In this document: one piece after another, positions 45,593 through 53,941 of the stretch
Numbering within the stretch: the first letter of the stretch is position 1
How the letters are laid out: each line of letters opens with the position of its first letter
NCBI RefSeq assembly: GCF_018343625.1
Contig: NZ_JAGYPG010000002.1
Location: forward strand, 1,407,280-1,471,279
Reading direction: 5' to 3'
Length of the DNA stretch: 64,000 nucleotides
Origin: Lederbergia citri
GTDB lineage: Bacteria > Bacillota > Bacilli > Bacillales > Bacillaceae_C
Translations under genes and position numbers: made by a program
The notes under the pieces: model-generated
What the model was told of the DNA's origin: nothing
The model's database searches: none
What the model saw: the letters and a program-made list of their open reading frames with translations, nothing else

Positions 45593-45675
45593 AGAAAATA
45601 CTTTCACCACTTGGTTGTATGGAATAGCAATAAAAGAATTAAGGGAATTGCTTAAGTGAAATGGTGTTTTTCATT

Positions 45676-45716
45676 GACCACACATTTTAGATATGTCTAA
45701 ATGTGTGGTCCTTTTA
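45676..45716 (+). terminator. Rho-independent terminator after the hydrolase-VOC operon
   Basis: GACCACACATTT pairs with AATGTGTGGTC and is followed by CTTTT. Confidence 0.88.
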
Positions 45717-45783
45717 ATATCAACGGAAGTAATTTTCTAACCCTAAAATCATATTTATTATGGTGGCGATCATTCAGTAAGAG

Positions 45784-45930
45784 GATTCTGCATATTTTGC
45801 AGTTCTTACTATCAAAGACTTTATAGTTCATTACAAAGAATTGATTCCCAAATTACAGCAATGGCTTTATTAAGATAACGGTTATGATTCTTCAAAAATA
45901 ACGGAGCACTGTTTAGTTGAACAAGAATAA
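45784..45930 (+). pseudogene. Short decayed coding fragment
   Basis: One frame reads DSAYFAVLTIKDFIVHYKEL and on to an in-frame TAA (45871-45873), then DNGYDSSKITEHCLVEQE and a stop at 45928-45930. It has coding-like composition but no start. Family not recognised. Confidence 0.35.
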
Positions 45931-45986
45931 ATAAATCAGTAGTTAAAAAACACATCTTTTTACAAAATAAATGGAGGTGGCTTCAA

Positions 45987-46754
45987 ATGAATATAAAGGA
46001 CCCCGGCTTTAATTATGATGAGAATGGGCAGAAGTATTCCAGTTATAGGCAAACTGATCTGAGGATTTATAACTATATAAAAGAAGCTCTTGGTTCATCA
46101 AACACAGTACTCAATGTTGGTGCAGGTAGCGGTTCTTATGAGCCTGCTGACCGATATGTTATCGCAGTAGAACCTTCGTTTTCAATGAGGTTGCAGCGTC
46201 TTCAAAATAACAGAAACCCCGCCATTATTGGATCATCAGATTCATTGCCTTTTGATAATGACTCTTTTGATGCTTCGATGGCTACTTTAACCGTTCATCA
46301 TTGGACAGATCTTGAAAAAGGAATAAAAGAGCTTCGTAGGGTAACAAGAAACCAAATTGTTATTATGACGTATGATCCAGATGCACTTGATATCTTCTGG
46401 AACATTCATTATTTTCCTGAAGTAGTTGAGGTAGAAAAGGCTCGATATCCAAAAATAAAAAATATAACTGATATTCTTGGCGGAAACTCATTCATAAGGA
46501 AAATTCCTATACCTTTTAATTGTCAAGACGGGTTTCAAGAAGCTTTTTATGGGAGACCAGAAGCTTTCCTTAAAAAGGAAATACGTGAATCTCAATCTGC
46601 GTGGGGATTTATTTCTAATGAAATGGAGCAAATCTTAGTTAAAAGATTAGCGGATGATCTCCATTCAGGAAAATGGGATGAAAAATTTGGTTACTATAGG
46701 AAAATGCCATTTTTTCATGGAGCACTTCGTCTTATTATTTCAACTAAAGATTAA
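45987..46754 (+). CDS. Class I SAM-dependent methyltransferase
   Basis: This 255-residue protein has motif I VLNVGAGSGSYEP (about 40-52), an acidic residue in VIAVEPS, and ATLTVHHWTDLEKGIKELRRV (post-I and substrate-side motif) as in UbiE/Methyltransf_11 proteins. Substrate unknown. GGAGGTGG precedes the ATG. It is a single gene. Confidence 0.87.
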   Translation: MNIKDPGFNYDENGQKYSSYRQTDLRIYNYIKEALGSSNTVLNVGAGSGSYEPADRYVIAVEPSFSMRLQRLQNNRNPAIIGSSDSLPFDNDSFDASMATLTVHHWTDLEKGIKELRRVTRNQIVIMTYDPDALDIFWNIHYFPEVVEVEKARYPKIKNITDILGGNSFIRKIPIPFNCQDGFQEAFYGRPEAFLKKEIRESQSAWGFISNEMEQILVKRLADDLHSGKWDEKFGYYRKMPFFHGALRLIISTKD

Positions 46755-46911
46755 ATTTCCAATTAGGATAAAACTAAATAATTTCCTACCTTTTAGTTAT
46801 ATTAGAGGAATTATTGTCTTCATTATAGAAAAGGAACATTAGGTATCGAAGTTTATTAACAAAGGATTGAATGAATATTCCTTAATAACTGTAGAGAGTT
46901 GGGGGAATAAA

Positions 46912-47613
46912 ATGAAAACGTATCTCGAAGAAATAACTAAAGATGTGTATGCTTTTTTAGTGTGGGATGAATCCTGGGACTCATATAATAACTGCTACTT
47001 GTTGCTCGAAGACAATGATATTTTACTTATTGACTCGGGAAAAGAAGAACATTCTCGCTTCCTGTTCACGGCTCTAAATAGTAAAGGGATTTCTAATAGT
47101 GATGTAACTCAATTTATTGCCACACACGGTCATAAGGACCATATTGGAGGAATTCAACACCTAGGGGAAATAGACTGCTTTATTCATAATAAAGATTTAG
47201 ATTTGGTCCCAAAGAAACTTAGACACAAGTTAAAGAAAAATCTCCCAGATCATGGTTTAACTGCTGGTTATTTAGAATGTGTCCTCCTTGGTCACCATAC
47301 AGAAGGTTCTGTTTTACTATATCATCGAGAAACCAAAGTGTTATTTTGTGGAGACCATATTTGCTTCTTTGCAGAACCTTTAAACGATAATAAAGTTATA
47401 GATACAGGTACCCTTGAAAGAGAAAAGCTTATACAGTTTGTGTCTGATTGGTCTCAAAACGAAGAAATGAAAAAACAACATAATTTTAATTTATTTATCG
47501 AAGGTTTAAAGGTTATTAACAAATTTGATGTTGAATATTTATGTACGGGACACGGTGTGATTTTAAAAGGAGATATTAATAGATTTATCTCGGATTTACT
47601 CGAATTTGAATAG
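46912..47613 (+). CDS. MBL-fold metallo-hydrolase
   Basis: This protein of about 233 residues has the metal-binding THGHKDHIGG (HxHxDH), GHHTEGS, CGDHI and the late CTGHGV. It is of the glyoxalase-II-like branch; substrate unknown. I chose ATG 46912, behind GGGGGAA, over the in-frame ATG 46867. It may be cotranscribed with the upstream methyltransferase, but 157 bp separate them. Confidence 0.87.
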   Translation: MKTYLEEITKDVYAFLVWDESWDSYNNCYLLLEDNDILLIDSGKEEHSRFLFTALNSKGISNSDVTQFIATHGHKDHIGGIQHLGEIDCFIHNKDLDLVPKKLRHKLKKNLPDHGLTAGYLECVLLGHHTEGSVLLYHRETKVLFCGDHICFFAEPLNDNKVIDTGTLEREKLIQFVSDWSQNEEMKKQHNFNLFIEGLKVINKFDVEYLCTGHGVILKGDINRFISDLLEFE

Positions 47614-47753
47614 TAAATCAAATTACTCAACTAATTGAAGCATTAATCCGAGAAAGGCTTGGATTGATGCTCTTTTTACATCAATTTTAAAAAATATTAA
47701 CTAGTCGGTTATAATGAAATAGGTATTAATATTAACGAAGGACGTGCAAAGCT

Positions 47754-48461
47754 ATGGATTTCGAAACAGTTATGCAGGAGCTTGAGGCCCTTGGCAAGGA
47801 ACGAACGAAAAAAATATACATTTCTAATGGTGCCGGGGAGCCGGTTTTTGGTGTGGCTACAGGCGCTATGAAACCAATCGCAAAGAAAATAAAAATAAAT
47901 CAACATTTAGCTGAAGAGCTTTATGCTACAGGTAATTATGATGCAATGTACTTTGCAGGCATTATTGCAGACCCAAAAGCCATGACTGAATCGGATTTTG
48001 ATCGCTGGATCGATGCAGCGTATTTTTATATGCTGTCGGATTTTGTCGTGGCTGTAACTTTATCAGAGTCAGATATTGCACAAGAAGTTGCTGATAAATG
48101 GATCGAAAGTGGTGAAGAACTGAGAATGTCAGCGGGCTGGAGTTGCTACTGCTGGCTTTTAGGGAATCGTCCAGACCATGAATTTTCCGAAACCAAGCTT
48201 TCCAATATGCTTGAAATGGTGAAAAATACGATTCACGATCAGCCAGAACGAACGAAATCGGCTATGAATAATTTTTTATACACCGTGGGTACCTCATATT
48301 TGCCGCTCCATGAAAAGGCTCTCGAGACCGCAAAGGCTGTAGGTATAGTAGAAGTCAAACGAGACAATAAAAAAAGTAGCTTCCTAAAAGCTTACGAAAG
48401 TATTCAAAAAGAAATTGATAAAGGAAGAATTGGTTTCAAACGCAAATATGTAAGATGTTAA
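47754..48461 (+). CDS. AlkD-like DNA alkylation repair protein
   Basis: This 235-residue protein of HEAT-like repeats belongs to the DNA alkylation repair family (AlkC/AlkD), which excises alkylated bases without flipping them. Typical parts are GVATGAMKPIAKKIK, LAEELYATGNYDAMYFAG and SAGWSCYCWLLGNRPD. The known catalytic Trp/Asp set cannot be assigned by eye. AAGGACG lies upstream of the ATG. A strong terminator follows. Confidence 0.85.
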   Translation: MDFETVMQELEALGKERTKKIYISNGAGEPVFGVATGAMKPIAKKIKINQHLAEELYATGNYDAMYFAGIIADPKAMTESDFDRWIDAAYFYMLSDFVVAVTLSESDIAQEVADKWIESGEELRMSAGWSCYCWLLGNRPDHEFSETKLSNMLEMVKNTIHDQPERTKSAMNNFLYTVGTSYLPLHEKALETAKAVGIVEVKRDNKKSSFLKAYESIQKEIDKGRIGFKRKYVRC

Positions 48462-48477
48462 CAATAAGCCTCACATC

Positions 48478-48513
48478 GGAGTGTAAATCCAAGTAGGATT
48501 TACACTCCTTTTT
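48478..48513 (+). terminator. Rho-independent terminator after the AlkD-like gene
   Basis: GGAGTGTAAATCC and GGATTTACACTCC are perfect 13-bp complements with loop AAGTA, followed by five T. Confidence 0.95.
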
Positions 48514-48583
48514 GTTGAAGTTAATGAACTAACGTGACAGGTTAGTGCCATAAGAAAGCAATAATACACGAGGGGGAAATAGG

Positions 48584-48995
48584 ATGAGAAGAAAGACTAA
48601 TTATTTACCTAATAGCCTTTTTGATAATTACTTCAGGCTGTATGTCTGAAATGAAAAAACAAAAAATAACTATTCAAAAGCGAATTGGCGAAGAAAATAT
48701 TTTTGAAGACTACAAAGAAATCACACAAAGCAAACAAGTGCAAAGAGCGATAGAGATAGTGAAAGGTGCTAATTTGGAAAATACAAAGGTAGAAATGGCA
48801 CGTTTTGCTGACTATCAATTTCAATTCCCTTTTAAAAATAGTAGTGAAGCCAAAATAGCTTCATATTTACTATGGGTTAGTCCAAATGGTGAAAATCTCG
48901 AAATTGTCACCGATAGCGGTAGATATGTGAAATTAACAAAAAAGGATTCGGCAAACCTTTATGAAATTTTATTTGGAGATTCATTGAATAAATAA
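48584..48995 (+). pseudogene. Lipoprotein gene with a frameshift in the signal peptide
   Basis: ATG 48584 has a strong ribosome site (GAGGGGGAAATAGG) but its frame ends after 21 codons. The main frame, open to 48995, carries RLIIYLIAFLIITSGC, a lipoprotein signal with lipobox ITSGC, but no start codon precedes it after the TGA at 48585-48587. Removing one A from the AGAAAGA run near 48591 joins the two as MRRRLIIYLIAF. The remaining start, TTG 48621, would lose the export signal. The mature part (about 118 aa) is unknown. It is either a recent null allele or a homopolymer sequence error. Confidence 0.7.
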
Positions 48996-49154
48996 TTTCT
49001 TAACTTTATATACTCTTAAACTACCGGGGGAGATTCTTTAATAACGAAGGGTCGCATTTTCCTAATTGAAGTAACCAAGAAGGATACTTCAAGATGATGA
49101 ACCCTTTTAAACTTTATTGAATCAATACCACTATTAAACCGAGGAGGTGTTGCT

Positions 49155-49547
49155 ATGAAAATGAGAATTTTTTTAATACTTGTTGGGATATTATTTGTTT
49201 CTGCTTGTGGCCAAGAAACTATTAATGAAGAACACAAAGTATATTTATCCAACAAAGGTTGGGAAATTAAAAAGTCAATCGAAGTTGAAACCTTTATATT
49301 AGATACTCCTGAAGAAATGATTAGTAATTATGATGCATTTTTGAGTGAGTATTTAGGAGAAGAAGTTACACAATATTTCTATGAGTTAAAAGAAAAAGAT
49401 GTTGAAGGAAAACGTTTAAAAGCAGTAGTATACGAAGCAGAAGAAAAAATCATTGGGGGTTATGGAATCCTTCCAAGTTGGACTCCCGGTGGATTTAATT
49501 TGGACGATAAAGAACGTCTAATCAATGATCAAATGATTAAACAATAA
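49155..49547 (+). CDS. DUF4830-like lipoprotein
   Basis: This 130-residue lipoprotein has lipobox VSAC (Cys17) and a DUF4830-like domain beginning LSNKGWEIKKSIEVETFILD and ending with the IIGGYGI segment. It is anchored on the outer face of the membrane; its role is unknown. GAGGAGGTG precedes the ATG. Confidence 0.78.
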   Translation: MKMRIFLILVGILFVSACGQETINEEHKVYLSNKGWEIKKSIEVETFILDTPEEMISNYDAFLSEYLGEEVTQYFYELKEKDVEGKRLKAVVYEAEEKIIGGYGILPSWTPGGFNLDDKERLINDQMIKQ

Positions 49548-49710
49548 AAGTCGATACTGGTTAGAAATTAAGTTCTTCTTTAGTCGAATAGGTATACTTC
49601 TTCACATAGAAAAAAATAGCCGAACTTCCAATTAGGAACATCGACTTGTCTCTTAAAAAACAGAAATACTTCATAACAGAAAAAGTTACGGTCTCACTAA
49701 AAATTATCAA

Positions 49711-50130
49711 TTAATGAGCATTCGACATTTTATCTTTTTGCCAATTGGCGGGATTGGTATCATCCGGGATCACTTGATTGATAATGTCAAGGTAGTGAGT
49801 TGCCTTATCTTCCATATATTTTACTGTTCGTTTTGCTTCCTCAAACTGAGTTTCAGCAATCTCTTTTTGTTTTAAAATGATTTCATAGCGTTCTTGAATG
49901 GTACTATCACCTTTCAAACACAAATCTACATATGTCTTAATGTCTTCCACTGACATACCACATTTTTTTAAAAATTTTACACCTGTAAGCCAATTAATGG
50001 ACTTTTCATCAAAAAGACGATTATTATTTTTATCACGCTGTAATGTTGGAACTAATCCTTTATCCGTATAAAAACGAACGGTATGTTCAGTCAGATCAAG
50101 TAGCTTAGCCACTTCTTTCACAGTATACAA
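49711..50130 (-). CDS. MerR-family transcription regulator
   Basis: This 139-residue protein has the N-terminal winged helix (YTVKEVAKLLDLTEHTVRFYTDKGLVP), a coiled-coil dimerisation helix (about 80-118) and no metal-binding cysteines of MerR itself, so it is of the AdhR/NmlR-like branch. It is divergent from an aldo/keto reductase gene, the usual layout for regulator and target. The dyad between them is the likely operator. Confidence 0.9.
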   Translation of the reverse strand: MYTVKEVAKLLDLTEHTVRFYTDKGLVPTLQRDKNNNRLFDEKSINWLTGVKFLKKCGMSVEDIKTYVDLCLKGDSTIQERYEIILKQKEIAETQFEEAKRTVKYMEDKATHYLDIINQVIPDDTNPANWQKDKMSNAH

Positions 50131-50177
50131 TGTAACCCCTCCTCTGTTTTTTATAAAAGATACTTGTAACCTCTTGA

Positions 50178-50194
50178 CTTCGTGTTACACGAAG
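50178..50194. promoter_or_regulatory. Probable MerR-type operator
   Basis: CTTCGTGT-T-ACACGAAG is a perfect 8-1-8 dyad, with TTGACT overlapping its left side and TATACT at 50205-50210 to the right. Confidence 0.6.
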
Positions 50195-50261
50195 GTGGTA
50201 GGCTTATACTAGCACAATAATACTGATATTGGAAAACCAGGAAATATTCAGGAGGGTAAGT

Positions 50262-51239
50262 ATGGAAAAGAGAAAATTAAGAGATTTAGAAGTATCTGCT
50301 GTAGGTTTTGGAGCTATGGGTTTCAGTCATGGTTATGGACCTGCTCCTGAAAAGAATGAAGCAATTAAACTTATGAGACAAGCATTCGATTTGGGCTGTA
50401 CATTCTTTGATACAGCAGAAGGCTATGGTAATGGAGAAAACGAAAGACTTGTTGGAGAAGCATTAAAACCTATTCGAAACCAAGTTGTGCTTGCTACCAA
50501 GTTTAGAGTATCAAATGAAGAAGCCCATTCTAAAGAACAGTTGGAGAAAAGTATTCGAAATCATATAGAAGCTTCTTTAAAAAGACTTGGAACAGATTAC
50601 ATTGATCTCTATTATCAACATAGAATAAACAAAGATATTCCAGTTGAGGATATAGCTTATGTAATGGGTAAGTTAATTAAGGAAGGAATAATTCTTGGAT
50701 GGGGACAGTCACAATCAACGGTTGATGAAATTAGACGTGCCCACGCAGTAACCCCGTTAACAGCGATCCAAAGTGAATACTCAATAATGGAGCGTATGTT
50801 CGAAAGAGATGTTATTCCTTTATGTAAGGAGCTTAGGATTGGATTTGTTCCATTTTCCCCCTTAGCGAGTGGATTCCTATCAGGTAAAGTTAGTGTTGAT
50901 ACTCATTATGTTGGGGATGACGTGAGGAGAGTTATTACACGTTTTGATAAAGAGAATATTCATGCCAATCAGCCCTTACTAGATTTAATTACTTCTTTCG
51001 CCGAGGAAAAAGGAGCAACACCTGCACAAATATCACTTGCTTGGATGTTGCATAAAAAAGATTTTATTGTTCCGATACCTGGTTCTAGAAAAATCGAACG
51101 AATTAAAGAAAACCTGGGTGCAGCAAAAGTAATTTTAACGAAAGAAGAATTTGAGCAGATTGAATTACAATTGGCAAAGATAAAGATTCACGGAAATAGA
51201 ACAGATGAAGATATTGCTAAATTAAGATTTAAAAAATAA
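50262..51239 (+). CDS. Aldo/keto reductase, target of the adjacent MerR regulator
   Basis: This protein of about 325 residues is of the Tas/YajO-like aldo/keto reductases. The tetrad is seen in FFDTAEGYGNGENE (Asp and Tyr), VVLATKFR (Lys) and DLYYQHRIN (His). IPGSRKIERIKENL binds NADPH. I chose ATG 50262 behind CAGGAGG; the in-frame start at 50229 has no ribosome site. Regulation by the divergent MerR protein in response to electrophiles or aldehydes is likely but inferred. Confidence 0.9.
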   Translation: MEKRKLRDLEVSAVGFGAMGFSHGYGPAPEKNEAIKLMRQAFDLGCTFFDTAEGYGNGENERLVGEALKPIRNQVVLATKFRVSNEEAHSKEQLEKSIRNHIEASLKRLGTDYIDLYYQHRINKDIPVEDIAYVMGKLIKEGIILGWGQSQSTVDEIRRAHAVTPLTAIQSEYSIMERMFERDVIPLCKELRIGFVPFSPLASGFLSGKVSVDTHYVGDDVRRVITRFDKENIHANQPLLDLITSFAEEKGATPAQISLAWMLHKKDFIVPIPGSRKIERIKENLGAAKVILTKEEFEQIELQLAKIKIHGNRTDEDIAKLRFKK

Positions 51240-51342
51240 TAAGCTATTATATTTAGTAATTCTCAAGAATCTATCTATATTTAAATTATCTATGCTGTTT
51301 TCAAAATAATAAAAAAGGTCTTGTTTTTTAAGGAGGTAAAAA

Positions 51343-52233
51343 ATGGATTACATTTCACCGAAAGAACCTGTGTTAAAGGTGAAACGGTGGCCTAAAGATA
51401 CCATAGCTGCGGGTCGTCGTCATACCGTTGGGCTTAAATCTGACGGAACGGTGACGGCTGTCGGTGATAATAAATATGGCCAATGTGATGTAAGCGGCTG
51501 GCGCGATATTGTGGCGGTTGCGGCTGGTATTCATATGGCCACGAACACTGGTAATGCTCATACAATCGGGCTTAAATCTGACGGTACTGTGGCGGCTGTG
51601 GGTTGGAATAAGCATGATCAATGCGATGTAAACGACTGGCGCGATATTGTAGCGGTTGCGGCAGGTTGGCGTCATACCATTGGGCTTAAATCGGATGGCA
51701 CGGTGATTGCTGTGGGCCGAAATAATGAAGTTGAATGCAATGTAAGTGGCTGGCATGATATTGTGGCGATCGCTGCGGGTGACTGGCATACCATCGGGCT
51801 TAAATTGGACGGAACGGTGATGGCCGTGGGTAATAATCGGTATCGCCAATGCAATGTAAGTGGCTGGTGCGATATTGTGGCGGTCGCGGCAGGTTATCTT
51901 CATACCATCGGGCTTAATTCGGACGGAACGGTGACGGCTGTGGGCTTGAATAATGACCAATGCGATGTAAGCGGCTGGCGTGGTATTGTGGCGATAGCAG
52001 TGGGTAGTAAACATACCATCGGCCTTAAAGCAGACGGTACTGTTGAGGCTGTGGGTTGGAATGAGTATGGCCAATGTAATGTAAGTGATTGGCGCGATAT
52101 TGTGGCGATTGCGGCGGGTTGTGCCCATACCGTCGGTCTTAAAGCGGACGGCACGATGGTTGCTGTGGGTGATAATGAATATGGCCAATGCGATGTAAGC
52201 GGCTGGCGCGGCATCCAACTGCCCAAGAATTAG
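51343..52233 (+). CDS. Seven-repeat RCC1-like beta-propeller protein
   Basis: This 296-residue protein consists almost entirely of seven RCC1-type repeats of about 38 residues, with the core HTIGLKSDGTVxAVGxNxxxQCDVSGW. HT pairs fall at residues 27, 73, 111, 149, 187, 224 and 262; the first spacing is larger by eight residues. Seven repeats fit a closed seven-bladed propeller. There is no signal peptide or membrane segment. Function unknown. The repeats make a long antisense frame that is not a gene. AAGGAGG precedes the ATG. Confidence 0.88.
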   Translation: MDYISPKEPVLKVKRWPKDTIAAGRRHTVGLKSDGTVTAVGDNKYGQCDVSGWRDIVAVAAGIHMATNTGNAHTIGLKSDGTVAAVGWNKHDQCDVNDWRDIVAVAAGWRHTIGLKSDGTVIAVGRNNEVECNVSGWHDIVAIAAGDWHTIGLKLDGTVMAVGNNRYRQCNVSGWCDIVAVAAGYLHTIGLNSDGTVTAVGLNNDQCDVSGWRGIVAIAVGSKHTIGLKADGTVEAVGWNEYGQCNVSDWRDIVAIAAGCAHTVGLKADGTMVAVGDNEYGQCDVSGWRGIQLPKN

Positions 52234-52811
52234 TTTTCGGGTAAAAATGATACAGTTCCTGCAACTTATAAATCACCTCTCCACACTTGCATAGTGGAGG
52301 GGTGATGAGAGACTTTTTTATACCCTGGAATTTTGGCGGTATGCACTTTTGCACGAAAAATAATACTAAAGTGATTTGGATAGTATGAAATAATTGATGA
52401 AATTAAAAATGTCTGAAGGTGTGTCAGTACCTTAAGTACATACATTAGCATGTTTCTATACAAGGGGGGACTGGCACCAGAGGAACTTAATCCACCTGAG
52501 CCGCTAACTCAATGGTGGATTATTTTTTTGGTTAAATGACAGCAACGCTACTCCGAACACAATCATGAGAGAAATTCATCATAAAGTTGTTTAAAAACTC
52601 CCATTATCTTATTCCATTAACTGGCCATTTAATGGAATAAGACTTCTGAACAAATGGGATAATAAATCGTATCATATGGGGGTTCTGATGATGGATAAAA
52701 GGAAAGATTTTATCATTTAGTACATGAGTGATTCCCTGGTTTACACCATTGATGGGAAAATTCATTTGTTCACTTTCTTCCATTCACATAATTTAATGAG
52801 GAGGAATTAGA
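52234..52811. other. Intergenic region with two hairpins
   Basis: No gene is supported. A hairpin (CACCTCTCCAC/GTGGAGGGGTG, 52273-52303) with a weak later T-run may end the RCC1 transcript; a second, better terminator follows at 52489. Confidence 0.5.
52489..52529 (+). terminator. Rho-independent terminator in the intergenic region
   Basis: AATCCACC (52489-52496) pairs with GGTGGATT (52514-52521), followed by ATTTTTTT. Confidence 0.8.
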
Positions 52812-53714
52812 TTGAAGAAAGTTTTGAAACTTCTTTTGTTCGTAGTAGCCGGTTTAGTAGTTATCCTAAGTGGTTTGTTCCTGGAAACTTCAACTGGGTT
52901 TGCTGCAGAACACAAAAACCAATGGACATCGGTAGATATAAAAGCGATGACTTTTAATCTAAGAAACAAAAATAACAATGATTCCTCGCCACACTCTTGG
53001 AAAGAAAGAGTTCCTACCATTGGAAAACTGATTAGCATGGAGAATCCTGATATCATTGGGACGCAAGAGGTGCTATATACACAACTACAAGATGTAAAAA
53101 GTAATTTTCCTCGTTATAATTGGATTGGCGGAAATCGCGGAAAATACTCTGCTATTTTGTATAAAGAAAAAGATTATAACGTACTACAGTATGGCCATTT
53201 TTGGTTATCCGATACACCAGAGGTAATTGGTTCAAAATCATGGGGAAACAAAATTCCAAGAATGGTTACTTGGGCAAAATTTCTTGATAAAAAAAGCAAT
53301 AAACAGTTCTATTTCATCAATACACACTTTGATCATCAATCTGCCAATGCCAGGAAAAAAAGTGCAAAATTAATTCTTAAAGCAACAAAAGAATTTGATC
53401 AAGAGTTACCGGTTATTTTAACAGGTGACTTCAATGCCGGGCCAAATAGTCTTCCACACCAAATTTTAACAAGTGATGGAGGATTTGATGATTTATGGGA
53501 AACAGCTAAGACAAGAATTAATGAAGACTTAGGAACATTTAATGGTTTTGTTGATCCTACTGGTGAAGGACCTGACAAGCGTATTGACTGGATTCTCGGA
53601 AAAGGAAACCTTACAACTAATGAAATTGAAATCGTAAACTTTCAAAAGAATGGCCAATTTCCAAGTGATCATTTCCCAGTGCTTGCTGACATCTCCTTAA
53701 CTTACAACAAATAA
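52812..53714 (+). CDS. Secreted endonuclease/exonuclease/phosphatase (EEP) family protein
   Basis: This 300-residue protein starts at TTG 52812 behind GAGGAGG. An N-terminal signal or anchor (5-25) precedes an EEP domain with MTFNLR, GTQEV (metal Glu), INTHFDH, TGDFNAG, RIDWILG and the final SDHFPV. Such extracellular enzymes cut phosphodiesters in nucleic acids, sphingomyelin or inositol phosphates. It lacks a recognisable sphingomyelinase hairpin, so the substrate is open. A terminator follows. Confidence 0.88.
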   Translation: MKKVLKLLLFVVAGLVVILSGLFLETSTGFAAEHKNQWTSVDIKAMTFNLRNKNNNDSSPHSWKERVPTIGKLISMENPDIIGTQEVLYTQLQDVKSNFPRYNWIGGNRGKYSAILYKEKDYNVLQYGHFWLSDTPEVIGSKSWGNKIPRMVTWAKFLDKKSNKQFYFINTHFDHQSANARKKSAKLILKATKEFDQELPVILTGDFNAGPNSLPHQILTSDGGFDDLWETAKTRINEDLGTFNGFVDPTGEGPDKRIDWILGKGNLTTNEIEIVNFQKNGQFPSDHFPVLADISLTYNK

Positions 53715-53726
53715 GAGAATAAAATG

Positions 53727-53768
53727 AGCCAAGACCATTGATATAAATGAATGGTGTTTGGCTTTTTT
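53727..53768 (+). terminator. Rho-independent terminator after the EEP gene
   Basis: AGCCAAGACCAT pairs with ATGGTGTTTGGCT (one bulge) followed by six T. Confidence 0.85.
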
Positions 53769-53830
53769 GAGTTGCGGTAAAGGATTACTGATCCTTAAAC
53801 GTTTGTTAAATGAACTTACATAATATGACC

Positions 53831-53862
53831 GCTATACAATTATAATATTGTATGGCTTTTTT
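53831..53862 (+). terminator. Hairpin with T-tract in the MFS gene leader
   Basis: GCTATACAAT and ATTGTATGGC pair with one G-T wobble around TATAAT, then TTTTTT. It lies about 80 bp upstream of the MFS start and could be a second terminator or an attenuator. Confidence 0.6.
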
Positions 53863-53941
53863 GTGCGTGTTATGATGATTCAAATCTAGTTGGATGTTTA
53901 ATAAAAAATGGGGTTAGGTTGCTAGAAAGGTAGGTTAGCTT

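Larger units (their letters stand above)
45593..45986. other. Intergenic region with terminator and gene remnant
   Basis: It holds a strong terminator and a short decayed frame; no intact gene. Confidence 0.55.

Noticed and set aside
51373..52218. Long minus-strand frame opposite the RCC1 repeat gene
   Set aside because: It is produced by the repeated codon pattern of the RCC1 gene and has no ribosome site.
52273..52303. Hairpin after the RCC1 gene as a terminator
   Set aside because: The stem is good, but the T-run comes about 10 bases later, so I list it only as a structure in the intergenic note.
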